10,216 bases of DNA from NCBI GenBank assembly GCA_026552835.1, contig JAPMTY010000121.1:1-10216 (forward strand). Direction: 5' to 3'. Positions 1 through 7,062 of the stretch are shown in pieces. The position numbers were made by a program, and so were the translations under genes. The stretch is from Candidatus Methanoperedens sp. Its GTDB lineage: Archaea; Halobacteriota; Methanosarcinia; Methanosarcinales; Methanoperedenaceae. Every line of letters starts with the position of its first letter. The first letter of the stretch is position 1. The notes under the pieces were generated by a model that made no database searches, was not told the DNA's origin, and saw nothing but the letters and a program-made list of their open reading frames with translations.

Positions 1-1
1 A

Positions 2-283
2 GGTGATTATGTTGAAGCAAAGCAAGGAGAAAAGGTGTTCAAATCTTATGTGTCTGGATTTACAACCATGAATGGTAGAAATTACATATATGTATCTGAT
101 TTTGATTGGAAAGGATTTGGCAAGAATGGAACACAGACAGCGGTCATACCTTCTAATATTAAGATATTGAATAGAAACAATGGATTGTTGGTAAGAAGTA
201 TGGTAAATATCATGACTACAGATGAAATATTTGATAAGAAGACTGGAATAATCCAATTAGGAATTGAAGACGCATGGAGTTGA
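2..283 (+). CDS. C-terminal end of an unrecognised protein (5' truncated by window)
   Basis: The frame is open from the first complete codon at the window edge to the TGA at 281-283, giving about 93 residues. The true start is probably to the left; a GTG at 35 is in frame but has no clear ribosome site. The visible part is soluble and mixed in composition, rich in Asn, Gly, Thr and aromatic residues (for example SGFTTMNGRNYIYVSDFDW), a texture common in beta-rich or extracytoplasmic domains. It has no membrane segment and no motif that I recognise. The next gene starts 72 bases further on behind its own ribosome site, so operon membership is open. I assign no function. That it is coding rests on the open frame reaching the edge and on plausible composition. 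Confidence 0.55.
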   Translation, partial: GDYVEAKQGEKVFKSYVSGFTTMNGRNYIYVSDFDWKGFGKNGTQTAVIPSNIKILNRNNGLLVRSMVNIMTTDEIFDKKTGIIQLGIEDAWS

Positions 284-304
284 AATATGTACAAACAATT
301 AGAT

Positions 305-336
305 GTTTCGTCGGGAAACGCGGGGGTCTTCTGACC
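305..336 (+). other. Two small adjacent hairpins in the leader of the 356 ORF
   Basis: A perfect 5-bp stem, GTTTC (305-309) with GAAAC (315-319), encloses a GTCGG loop. It is followed by a 4-bp stem, GGTC (325-328) with GACC (333-336), around a TTCT loop. The pair ends about 10 bases before the AGGAG ribosome site of the secreted-protein ORF. The stretch is clearly more GC-rich than its surroundings. It could be a structured 5' leader or a terminator for the gene ending at 283, although no U-tract follows. It matches no riboswitch class I know. Confidence 0.25.
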
Positions 337-355
337 AGGATAAATAGGAGAAAAC

Positions 356-556
356 ATGAACAAAATACATATGAGAAATTTTGGGTTGTTATCAGGAATA
401 ATACTATTCACTGTTCTGATAACTACTCCAGCTTTAGCAGATCCTGGTCTCTTTACTGGATGCGTCGGAGCCAAACAAGGCACAATAAGTAATATCCAGG
501 CCGGAACATTGTCAAAGGAGTTAAGAATATTTTGGAGTACATCAAAGATGATATAA
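356..556 (+). CDS. Short secreted protein, probably truncated
   Basis: This 66-residue ORF starts at an ATG with AGGAG at 346-350, a good ribosome site six bases upstream. Residues 1-28 form a classical signal peptide: a basic start, a hydrophobic core (LLSGIILFTVLITT) and a signal peptidase I-type site PALA before Asp29. The mature part is only about 38 residues. Its pattern of GCV, then K-G-x-I, then an aromatic plus WS resembles the short N-terminal segment in front of collagen-like or stalk domains of some surface proteins (recalled from family knowledge, not searched). Nothing resembling such a domain follows in this frame, and another frame directly downstream reads plausibly, so this may be the surviving 5' end of a longer, frameshifted gene. 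Export is well supported; function is unknown. Confidence 0.5.
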   Translation: MNKIHMRNFGLLSGIILFTVLITTPALADPGLFTGCVGAKQGTISNIQAGTLSKELRIFWSTSKMI

Positions 557-630
557 GAGTCGCAATGATAATGACCTCGTGCAATACGCTGGAAGATATA
601 GACAAAAGTATTGTTGCCAAAGAAAATTAG
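493..630 (+). pseudogene. Possible decayed coding remnant without a start
   Basis: In the frame of position 493 there are 45 open codons ending with TAG at 628-630. The translation is charged and helix-like, for example NILEYIKDDIRVAMIM followed by SCNTLEDIDKSIVAKEN, more protein-like than expected of random AT-rich DNA. There is no in-frame ATG or GTG at its beginning and no ribosome site. It overlaps the 3' part of the secreted ORF at 356-556 in another frame. One reading is that a deletion or frameshift joined two gene fragments; another is chance. The last codons lie inside the first unit of the 22-bp tandem repeat. Confidence 0.2.
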
Positions 631-674
631 TATTGTTGCCAAGGGAAATTAGTATTGCCTTGCCAAGGGAAATT
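607..674 (+). repeat. Three-copy 22-bp tandem repeat upstream of aconitase
   Basis: Three head-to-tail units occupy 607-628, 629-650 and 651-674. Each begins AGTATTG, has TTGCCAA in the middle and ends in AAATT. Unit 1 has AAGAAAATT where units 2 and 3 have AAGGGAAATT, and unit 3 carries two extra bases after AGTATTG. The array ends 14 bases before the aconitase start, so it lies in the promoter or leader of that gene. It may bind a regulator, or it may be a slippage product. Confidence 0.85.
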
Positions 675-688
675 AGAACAGTGATAGA

Positions 689-3463
689 ATGACAGAAAAA
701 AATAAAGAATATGATGCATTCAATGTCAAAAATGTAATTAATTCCATATATGGTCCTGTGACAATATATAGACTAAGAAAACTTGAAGAAATTGGTATTG
801 GAAATATTTCGCGTCTTCCATATTCCATAAAGATATTACTTGAATCTCTTCTCAGACATGTTGATGGGGAAACGGTTACTGAACATGATGTGGAATTACT
901 TGCCAAATGGGATTATAAAAATAGATCTGAGAAAGAAATTCCATTCATTCCTGCAAGAATTGTTCTGCAGGATCTCACAGGCGTTCCTCTAATAGTTGAT
1001 TTAGCAGCTTTGAGATCAGCAGTAAATCGGTTAGGAGGAGATCCTGCCAAGATAAATCCTGTTATACAAGCAGATCTGGTAATTGACCATTCAATCCAAG
1101 CTGATTATTATGGAACTTCGTATGCATTAATGTATAACGAGAAGAGGGAATTTGATCGCAATAGAGAGCGCTATTCACTCCTGCGCTGGGCTCAAACAGT
1201 TTTCGATAATTTTCATGTTGTCCCGCCTGACAAGGGGATAGTTCACCAAGTAAATCTAGAATATCTGGCTTCCGTGGTATACATTAAAGTAGTAAATAAT
1301 GAATTTATCGCATATCCTGATAGTCTGATCGGAACAGATTCACATACTACGATGATAAATAGTCTTGGAATTCTTGGCTGGGGAGTTGGGGGAATAGAGG
1401 CTGAAGCTGTTTTATTGGGTCAGCCTTATCATATGCCAATTCCTGAAGTAGTTGGTTTTAGACTTTATGGAGAACTAAAAGATGAAGTAAATGCTACTGA
1501 CCTTGTTCTTACCATTACTCAGATGCTCAGAAACTATGGTGTAGTGGATAAAATTGTTGAATTCTATGGCCAAGGTTTAAACAAGTTGAGTGTTTCAGAT
1601 CGTGCCACCATAAGTAATATGTCGCCTGAATATGGCGCAACAGCAGCATTTTTTCCTGTAGATAATGAAACGTTGAGATATCTGTTAGAAACAGATAGAA
1701 GCAGAGAACATGTAGAAATGGTCAAACTCTATAATATAGAGCAAGGTCTTTTCCGTACAGACGATTCTCCAGAACCTCTATTCAGTGAGATTATAGAATT
1801 GGATATGGGAAATGTCGTGCCAAGTTTGGCAGGACCTAAGCGCCCTCAGGATCGCATACCTCTTTGGGATATGAGAAGTGTATTCAAGAAGGATATGGAA
1901 AATACATTTATCATGAGAAAAGGATCTGAAGCAGGAACGAATGATTGCAGTAGATGGCTTGGAGACGGAGGAAGCCATATATCCAAGCATATACCTCTCG
2001 AAGATGACAGAATAAGCAATTATACAAAAAACAAAGGGGAAACTATAAGAGATGGTTCAGTAGTTATTGCTGCCATAACATCATGCACGAATACTTCTAA
2101 TCCTTATGTTATGATAGGTGCCGGTATTTTAGCTAAAAAAGCTGTGGAACATGGACTTAAGGTGAAATCCTACATAAAAACTAGTCTTGCCCCAGGTTCA
2201 AGAGTTGTTGTCGATTATTTGAAATCGTCAGGACTTTTTCCGTATCTTGAGGCTCTGGGATTTCATCTTGTTGGATATGGTTGTACAACATGTATAGGAA
2301 ACAGCGGACCTATCCCAGAAAATATAGCCAAGATAATCAAGGATGATGATCTGGTTGTTGCAGCAGTCTTAAGCGGGAACAGGAATTTTGAGGGAAGGAT
2401 TAATCCTATTGTTAAAGCCAACTATTTGGCATCTCCGCCACTGGTAGTTGCATTTGCCATAGCAGGTTCTGTGAATATAGATCTTGCAAACGAGCCACTA
2501 GGCTACGACCCTAACGGTATGGAAGTTTATTTAAAAGATATATGGCCAACACATGAAGAGATCAACAAGGTTATAAGAGAGAATCTGAATTCTAAGATAT
2601 TTAGAGACGTGTATTCAGAGATTTTTGAAGGAACAAAGCTTTGGCAAGGACTCGATGTTCCAATGGGAAAACTCTACGAGTGGAAACGCGAATCAACATA
2701 CATACAGGAACCTCCGTTCTTTAAGAATTTCTCTCTAGAACTTCCTAAGTTGACCGATATTAAAGGTGCAAGAGTTCTTGCCATCCTTGGGAACAGCATT
2801 ACAACAGATCATATCTCTCCTGCAGGCGAGATTCCAGTTGATGGCCCATCAGGTAAATATCTGAATTCCATTGGAGTAAGACAAGATGATTTTAATTCAT
2901 TTGGTTCACGCAGAGGAAACCATGAAGTGATGATACGTGGAACATTCGGAAATATTCATCTGAGAAACCTTTTAGTCCCAACTAAAGAAGGAGGACTGAC
3001 GGTTTATTTCATAACTGGTGAAGAAATGTCAATTTTTGATGCCGCAACTCTTTACAAAGAGAAAGGCATACCGCTTATCATTATTGCAGGAAAGGAATAT
3101 GGTTCTGGAAGTTCTCGTGACTGGGCTGCTAAGGGTACATATCTCCTCGGGGTTCGTGCTATAATAGCAGAATCTTATGAGAGAATCCACAGAAGCAATC
3201 TTACAGGAATGGGAATCTTGCCGTTGCAATTCAAAGAAGGTGATAATGCAGAAAAATTATACATAAAAGGAAATGAGATATTCGATATTCTAGATATCAA
3301 TAAAATAAAACCTAGAGGAGAAATATGTGTGTTGTTCAGAGATGAAAAAGGAAAGGAAAGAAGATTTGATACTATAGCAATGCTTGACTCAGATATAGAA
3401 TTGGAATATTACCGCAATGGGGGGATATTACAGACGTTCCTAAGAAATATTATGAAGCAGTAA
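689..3463 (+). CDS. acnA: Aconitate hydratase, AcnA/IRP1 type
   Basis: This enzyme interconverts citrate and isocitrate via cis-aconitate in the cytoplasm with a [4Fe-4S] cluster. The three cluster ligands are visible as Cys466 (SCTNTSNP) and Cys532/Cys535 (GYGCTTCIGNSG). The 66- and 3-residue spacings equal those of IRP1 (437, 503, 506). Other landmarks are DLTGVP (about 92-97), GTDSHTTMINSLG (about 212-224), the hinge before NSITTDHISPAG, the Arg-rich GSRRGNHEVMIRGTFGN, and the swivel-domain KEYGSGSSRDWAAKGT. At 924 residues it is about 30 longer than bacterial AcnA. Most of the excess is a 25-residue insertion in the linker between GPKRPQDR (ending at 389) and the first ligand Cys. The ATG at 689 is the first start after an in-frame TAG at 674. 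The ribosome site is weak (GTGAT just upstream). All motifs are intact, so it should be active. Citrate synthase follows after 215 bases of repeats. Dual function as an RNA-binding protein is possible in this family but not shown here. Confidence 0.97.
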   Translation: MTEKNKEYDAFNVKNVINSIYGPVTIYRLRKLEEIGIGNISRLPYSIKILLESLLRHVDGETVTEHDVELLAKWDYKNRSEKEIPFIPARIVLQDLTGVPLIVDLAALRSAVNRLGGDPAKINPVIQADLVIDHSIQADYYGTSYALMYNEKREFDRNRERYSLLRWAQTVFDNFHVVPPDKGIVHQVNLEYLASVVYIKVVNNEFIAYPDSLIGTDSHTTMINSLGILGWGVGGIEAEAVLLGQPYHMPIPEVVGFRLYGELKDEVNATDLVLTITQMLRNYGVVDKIVEFYGQGLNKLSVSDRATISNMSPEYGATAAFFPVDNETLRYLLETDRSREHVEMVKLYNIEQGLFRTDDSPEPLFSEIIELDMGNVVPSLAGPKRPQDRIPLWDMRSVFKKDMENTFIMRKGSEAGTNDCSRWLGDGGSHISKHIPLEDDRISNYTKNKGETIRDGSVVIAAITSCTNTSNPYVMIGAGILAKKAVEHGLKVKSYIKTSLAPGSRVVVDYLKSSGLFPYLEALGFHLVGYGCTTCIGNSGPIPENIAKIIKDDDLVVAAVLSGNRNFEGRINPIVKANYLASPPLVVAFAIAGSVNIDLANEPLGYDPNGMEVYLKDIWPTHEEINKVIRENLNSKIFRDVYSEIFEGTKLWQGLDVPMGKLYEWKRESTYIQEPPFFKNFSLELPKLTDIKGARVLAILGNSITTDHISPAGEIPVDGPSGKYLNSIGVRQDDFNSFGSRRGNHEVMIRGTFGNIHLRNLLVPTKEGGLTVYFITGEEMSIFDAATLYKEKGIPLIIIAGKEYGSGSSRDWAAKGTYLLGVRAIIAESYERIHRSNLTGMGILPLQFKEGDNAEKLYIKGNEIFDILDINKIKPRGEICVLFRDEKGKERRFDTIAMLDSDIELEYYRNGGILQTFLRNIMKQ

Positions 3464-3467
3464 CAGA

Positions 3468-3504
3468 TTCAATTTGATATAATCTCAAAGTTAGGAAACA
3501 ATAC
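3468..3504 (+). repeat. Left copy of the duplicated citrate synthase leader
   Basis: This stretch starts five bases after the aconitase stop. It matches the citrate synthase leader at 3644-3678 at most positions: TTCAATT, then ATATAAT, then AAAGTTAGGA followed by an ACAA-rich end. It contains a ribosome-site-like GTTAGGAA but no start codon follows it, so it looks like a vestigial copy. The two leader copies bracket the 19-bp tandem array. Confidence 0.6.
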
Positions 3505-3507
3505 AAA

Positions 3508-3650
3508 AAGTTCAATTTGGTATATTAAGTTCAATTTGGTATATTAAGTTCAATTTGGTATATTAAGTTCAATTTGGTATATTAAGTTCAATTTGATATA
3601 TTAAGTTCAATTTGATATATTAAGTTCAATTTGATATATTAAGTTCAATT
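3508..3650 (+). repeat. 19-bp tandem repeat array (7 full units + partial)
   Basis: Seven exact-length units start at 3508, 3527, 3546, 3565, 3584, 3603 and 3622, and a partial eighth starts at 3641. Units 1-4 read AAGTTCAATTTGGTATATT. Units 5-7 carry GATATATT in place of GGTATATT. There are no spacers, so this is not a CRISPR. The array fills the gap between aconitase and citrate synthase. Each unit contains an AT-rich, TATA-like core, and 19 bp is close to two helical turns, so repeated binding of a regulator or multiple weak promoters are both plausible. The ordered blocks of variants suggest expansion by slippage or unequal crossover. Confidence 0.95.
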
Positions 3651-3678
3651 ATATAATTTTAAAGTTAGGAGACAAAAC
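3644..3678 (+). promoter_or_regulatory. Citrate synthase leader with ribosome site (right copy of duplication)
   Basis: This leader contains an AT-rich box, TTATATAAT (3649-3656 region), and the ribosome site TTAGGAGA (3666-3673), ending about five bases before the ATG. It is the functional partner of the copy at 3468-3504. The TATA-like box is too near the start for an archaeal promoter if the ribosome site is to be transcribed. The real promoter therefore probably lies within the tandem array upstream. Confidence 0.55.
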
Positions 3679-4848
3679 ATGAACAAAATAGAAGATACTG
3701 GATTAAGAGGGGTAATTGTAGCAGATACAAAAATAAGTGCTGTAGACGGTGAGAAGGGAGAACTAATCTATAGAGGATATGATATAGGCGAGCTCGCTAG
3801 ATATTCTACTTTTGAGGAAACAGCTTACTTATTGCTCAATGGTACTCTACCCACAAAGAAAGAACTTGACACATTTAAGGAAATGTTGACTCTACATTGG
3901 AATCTTCCAAAAGAAATTATCAAAATTCTAAGAGGCCACAAGAATACTGATCATCCTATGGATGTTCTTCAATCAATGATTCCTATGCTCTCAGGTTTTG
4001 ATCAGAATGCAAGACTAGAAACAAAAGCAGCAAATATGGAAAAATCGATCATACTTATTGCTAAAATGGCAACATTGGTGGCTTATTGGGATAGAATTAG
4101 AAGGAATCTTGAAATAAAAAAACCTGAGAGAGGTCTTGAATATGCTGCAAATTTTCTTTATATGATAAGAGGAGAGGTTCCTGATGAAGAAATTGCACAA
4201 TATTTAGATACGTCTCTCGTCCTTCATGCTGAACATTCCTTTAATGCATCTACTTTTACTGCACGAGTTGTTGCCTCAACCCATGCTCAGATGTATGCAT
4301 GCATAGGTGCGGCAATTGCCGCCCTGTCAGGAGAGCTTCATGGCGGTGCAAATAGTGAAGTAATGAAAATGCTGATTGAAGTTGATAATATAGACAGTGT
4401 AGAAGAGTGGATAAAGAAAAGACTTGATTCTGGCAAACTTATTATGGGAATAGGTCACGCAGTATATAAGACTACTGATCCTCGTGCTAAGATACTTTCC
4501 GATATTGCAGAAAAATTAGCAAAAAGAGTTGGAGATACAAGATTGTTTGAACTGTCCAAAAAGATTGAAAGTATTGCATTGAAAGAACTTAAAAAACGCA
4601 AAGGAATTGATATTTATCCCAATATCGATTTCTACAGCCCAACTGTTTATAGTATGTTAGGATTTGATACTGATCTGTTTACCCCTATCTTTGCAGTTGC
4701 AAGAACTCCTGGCTGGTGCGCACACGTCATAGAAGAAAAATTCGCAGAGGCACAACCAAAACCTGTTCTCTACAGGCCAGATGCTGCATATATTGGACGA
4801 TACTGTGGACCAGATAAATGTAGATATATATCTTTGGAGAAACGCTGA
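3679..4848 (+). CDS. gltA: Citrate synthase (type I, short archaeal form)
   Basis: This enzyme condenses oxaloacetate with acetyl-CoA to citrate plus CoA, the entry of the TCA cycle, in the cytoplasm as a dimer. The catalytic triad is visible: His221 in GELHGGANSE, His260 in the signature GIGHAVYKTTDPRAK, and Asp317 in YPNIDFYSPTVY. The CoA/substrate-binding end FAVARTPGWCAHVIEE follows. The N-terminus (GLRGVIVADTKISAVDGEKG, then YRGYDI) is typical. The length of 389 is normal for the short form. A 2-methylcitrate synthase cannot be excluded from motifs, but the aconitase neighbour favours citrate. Two Cys near the C-terminus (376 and 381, YCGPDKC) are not usual in the family tail. The start is fixed by TTAGGAGA a few bases upstream. 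The gene probably has its own promoter in the repeats behind aconitase. The next gene starts 16 bases after the stop. Confidence 0.96.
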   Translation: MNKIEDTGLRGVIVADTKISAVDGEKGELIYRGYDIGELARYSTFEETAYLLLNGTLPTKKELDTFKEMLTLHWNLPKEIIKILRGHKNTDHPMDVLQSMIPMLSGFDQNARLETKAANMEKSIILIAKMATLVAYWDRIRRNLEIKKPERGLEYAANFLYMIRGEVPDEEIAQYLDTSLVLHAEHSFNASTFTARVVASTHAQMYACIGAAIAALSGELHGGANSEVMKMLIEVDNIDSVEEWIKKRLDSGKLIMGIGHAVYKTTDPRAKILSDIAEKLAKRVGDTRLFELSKKIESIALKELKKRKGIDIYPNIDFYSPTVYSMLGFDTDLFTPIFAVARTPGWCAHVIEEKFAEAQPKPVLYRPDAAYIGRYCGPDKCRYISLEKR

Positions 4849-4863
4849 TGAATAAATAACAAT

Positions 4864-5505
4864 ATGAGATTAATCTTGAATCATATGAACACTACAGAAC
4901 CGTATCCTGAAAAGTATAAGGCTTTATGGAAACTTCGGAATGGACAAACAGTTCTTCTAAGACCAGTAAAACCAGAGGATGAGCCAATGTGGCTTGAAAT
5001 GTTCAGTGGTTGGTCTGAAGAGACGATACGTTACAGATTCTTTGGAACAATTAAGGTACCATTGACACACGAGTTCAGCGTCAGTTGTACTAACATTGAT
5101 TATGATAGAGAGATAGCCATAGTAGCGGAATTAGAGGAGGATGGAAAAAGGAAATTGCTTGGAGTGGTAAGGCTTTTTGTCGAACCTGTCAAGAAAACAG
5201 GAGAAATAGCCTTTGTTGTTGCAGACGCATGGCATAGACAAGGTCTAGGTTCGAAATTGGTGAATTATATAGTTGAGATAAGCAAGGACAAAAAACTTGA
5301 TGCAATTCAGGCAGTAATATTACGGGATAACTACAAGGCAATAGGACTTATGAAAAAAATTGGTTTCAATCTTGAATTTCCTGATGAAGATATCGTAAAA
5401 GCAACTCTGAATCTCAAAACTGAAAACGTGCCTACAATAATACAGAAAGAAATTGGAAAATTACAGATATCGTTGACTGAAGAAAATGACAAAAGAGTGA
5501 TATGA
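4864..5505 (+). CDS. GNAT-family acetyltransferase, Pat-like
   Basis: This 213-residue protein has one GNAT domain from about residue 25 to 180. It has beta1 LLRPVKPEDEP, the helix region SEETIRYRFFG, then DYDREIAIVAE, LLGVVRLFVEP, GEIAFVVADAWHRQGLG with the acetyl-CoA pyrophosphate loop at 124-129, and the C-terminal NYKAIGLMKKIGFNLEF. RYRFFG with DREIAIVA is characteristic of the GNAT domain that is fused to ADP-forming acyl-CoA synthetases or stands alone as protein lysine acetyltransferase Pat (family knowledge). The likely role is to acetylate lysines of metabolic enzymes using acetyl-CoA; the target is unknown. It lies 16 bases after citrate synthase and is probably co-transcribed. Neither ATG 4864 nor the in-frame ATG 4885 has a clear ribosome site. 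I keep 4864, but 4885 gives an N-terminus (MNTTEPYP) closer to the family. About 30 polar residues trail the domain. Confidence 0.85.
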   Translation: MRLILNHMNTTEPYPEKYKALWKLRNGQTVLLRPVKPEDEPMWLEMFSGWSEETIRYRFFGTIKVPLTHEFSVSCTNIDYDREIAIVAELEEDGKRKLLGVVRLFVEPVKKTGEIAFVVADAWHRQGLGSKLVNYIVEISKDKKLDAIQAVILRDNYKAIGLMKKIGFNLEFPDEDIVKATLNLKTENVPTIIQKEIGKLQISLTEENDKRVI

Positions 5506-5568
5506 AAAAAGAACAGACAAAGCTGCTCTAAAACCTCAAAGCAAATTTGTAAATACTGTTTTGATATT

Positions 5569-6699
5569 ATGGATAAAGATAGAAAGACAAGTGTGTGGAC
5601 TAGGAGGCTACATGACGCAATTCCGTATTTGATCCAGACATTTGGGATCTACGTACTTTTTCTTGGTATAGTATCTGCTATAGTTGGTAGAACATTACTT
5701 CATTTTGAAGATCCCGTTTCAATTTTTGTCGGTATTTTTATGATTCAAACCGGGAACGGGTTGAAATCAAGAACAAGAATAAGCTGGTACTTAACATTAT
5801 TTTTGATATCGGCATCATTTTTTGCAATGTACACACGCGGATTCAGACGGCTTTATTTTGATATAATAGGAATCAGTTTTAACATTTTAGTATTATACTT
5901 ATTGTTAAAATATAGAAAGGAGTATATTTTTCCATCAAGGTTAAACTTACCTGTAGAGGGAAGGGTGGCACTGGCCGCAATATTGATAGCAGTTATATAT
6001 GGGGTAGCAGGCACAATGCTACTTGGAGAAGATTTCAATCCTCCTGTACGCGATGTCGATACAGCAATATATTATGCTTTTTCAGTGCTTACAACCCTGG
6101 GACTTGGAGATATATTGCCTGTAACAAATGCATCGCGATTATTCACGATGTCTGTTGCAATACTTGGAATAGTATCCTTTCTGGGAGGAATGACAACATT
6201 CTTAGAATATGCTGCAGAAAGAAGAATTCAGGAAGTGACAAATGTTATGGCAAAAATGGAGTTTGTAGGACTTGGTGATCACATCATTGTATGTGGTTAT
6301 ACAGTATTGATTTCTCATCTTTTGAAAAGTTTGAAATCGTTGAATATGCCAATTGTTGTGATTGTCCAAGACAAAGAAGTTTCAAAAACTTTGGAAAATG
6401 AAGGATACATAGTATTTCATGAAGAGGCAGATAACATAGATGTATTACTGAGGGCTGGATTAAAGAAAGCCAAGTATGTCTATCTCTGTTCCAACGATGA
6501 CGCCTATAATCTGATGACAGCATTGACGATTCAAAAATTCAAGAGACACGACGGTTTAAACTGCAAGGTTACTACTTTCGTTAAATCTTCCAAAAATTCA
6601 GAAAAATTTGAGGATTTTTGTGATGAAATAATTGATATTTCCGAGGTGCTGAGTGATTATATGTTAAAGAGTAAAGGTTTAGCAAATAGATGCAGGTGA
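5569..6699 (+). CDS. Potassium-channel-like protein, 6 TM + RCK N (TrkA-N) domain, atypical filter
   Basis: The N-terminal half is membrane-embedded: hydrophobic segments at about 17-40, 50-62, 72-89, 95-114 and 132-152, a pore helix leading to the filter at 175-181, and a last helix at about 191-212. The filter reads TTLGLGD, where canonical channels have T-x-G-Y-G-D. Both glycines and the Asp are kept and Tyr is Leu. After the last helix comes a cytoplasmic Rossmann-like RCK-N domain (about 238-330: HIIVCGYTVLISHLL, then MPIVVIVQDKE, then EADNIDVLLRAGLKKAKYVYL). Its nucleotide-loop glycines are degenerate (Gly243-Tyr-Thr instead of G-x-G-x-x-G). No RCK-C domain follows; the protein ends at 376. 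The likely role is a ligand-gated K+ or cation channel with relaxed selectivity or altered ligand. No ribosome site precedes the ATG. An AT-rich box near 5542-5555 would suit a leaderless transcript. cutA starts six bases after its stop. Confidence 0.85.
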   Translation: MDKDRKTSVWTRRLHDAIPYLIQTFGIYVLFLGIVSAIVGRTLLHFEDPVSIFVGIFMIQTGNGLKSRTRISWYLTLFLISASFFAMYTRGFRRLYFDIIGISFNILVLYLLLKYRKEYIFPSRLNLPVEGRVALAAILIAVIYGVAGTMLLGEDFNPPVRDVDTAIYYAFSVLTTLGLGDILPVTNASRLFTMSVAILGIVSFLGGMTTFLEYAAERRIQEVTNVMAKMEFVGLGDHIIVCGYTVLISHLLKSLKSLNMPIVVIVQDKEVSKTLENEGYIVFHEEADNIDVLLRAGLKKAKYVYLCSNDDAYNLMTALTIQKFKRHDGLNCKVTTFVKSSKNSEKFEDFCDEIIDISEVLSDYMLKSKGLANRCR

Positions 6700-6705
6700 C
6701 AAAAT

Positions 6706-7029
6706 ATGAATACAAGGTTTTCAATCGTATATATAACAGCAGAAAATATTGATGAAGCAAAGAAGATAGGAAGAAAACTCGTCGATGGGAACCATGTTGC
6801 ATGCGCAAATATTTTTCCTATAACATCCATTTTCAAATGGAAGGGGAAAATAGAAGAAGCTAATGAATTCGGTATCATTTTAAAAACTAGGTCCGATCAC
6901 ATAAAGAAAATCGATGCCATTGTAAAAGAAATACACAGCTACGAGATTCCATGCGTAGTTTCTTTCTATATTGACGAAGGGTCTGCAGAATATCTTAAGT
7001 GGATAAATGAGTCTGTAGACGAATTATAA
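6706..7029 (+). CDS. cutA: CutA1-like divalent cation tolerance protein
   Basis: This 107-residue protein has the normal length and order of the CutA family, a small trimeric ferredoxin-like fold in the cytoplasm. Visible landmarks are YITAENIDEAKKIGRKLV, HVACANIFPITSIFKWKGKIEE (Trp45-Lys-Gly-Lys) and HSYEIPCVVSF at 77-87, followed by YLKWI. At position 83 there is Cys where the family usually has Glu (YEVPEI); the preceding HxYE is kept. The family was named for copper tolerance in E. coli, but its biochemical role is unsettled, so ion handling is only a label. The ribosome site AGGTGA at 6694-6699 overlaps the stop codon of the channel gene, so the two are translationally adjacent and surely one operon. 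Confidence 0.93.
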   Translation: MNTRFSIVYITAENIDEAKKIGRKLVDGNHVACANIFPITSIFKWKGKIEEANEFGIILKTRSDHIKKIDAIVKEIHSYEIPCVVSFYIDEGSAEYLKWINESVDEL

Positions 7030-7049
7030 TGTGGGACATAAGACAACAA

Positions 7050-7062
7050 TATTTATTTTTTC
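7050..7062 (+). terminator. U-tract terminator after cutA
   Basis: About 20 bases after the cutA stop is a tract with TTTA followed by six T and then C. Archaeal transcription commonly ends on such T-runs without a hairpin. The same tract forms the left end of the three-copy intergenic element, so termination may be one of the element's roles. Confidence 0.45.

Noticed and set aside
274..492. 72-residue plus-strand frame overlapping the end of the first gene and the secreted ORF
   Set aside because: It has no ribosome site, an Arg/Lys-rich composition without pattern, and it overlaps the better supported ORF at 356 that has a signal peptide and AGGAG site.
82..642. 186-residue frame on the minus strand
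   Set aside because: It lies antisense to the partial gene and the signal-peptide ORF, has no clear ribosome site, and its hydrophobic, Pro/Ile-rich translation is what the antisense of AT-rich DNA gives. The plus-strand ORFs have better start signals.
1778..1990. Minus-strand frame inside aconitase, like others inside the metabolic genes
   Set aside because: It is fully inside a well-supported plus-strand gene with conserved motifs; it is a shadow frame.
3508..3650. Tandem array considered as a CRISPR array
   Set aside because: Units of 19 bp abut one another with no spacers, and no cas genes are present.
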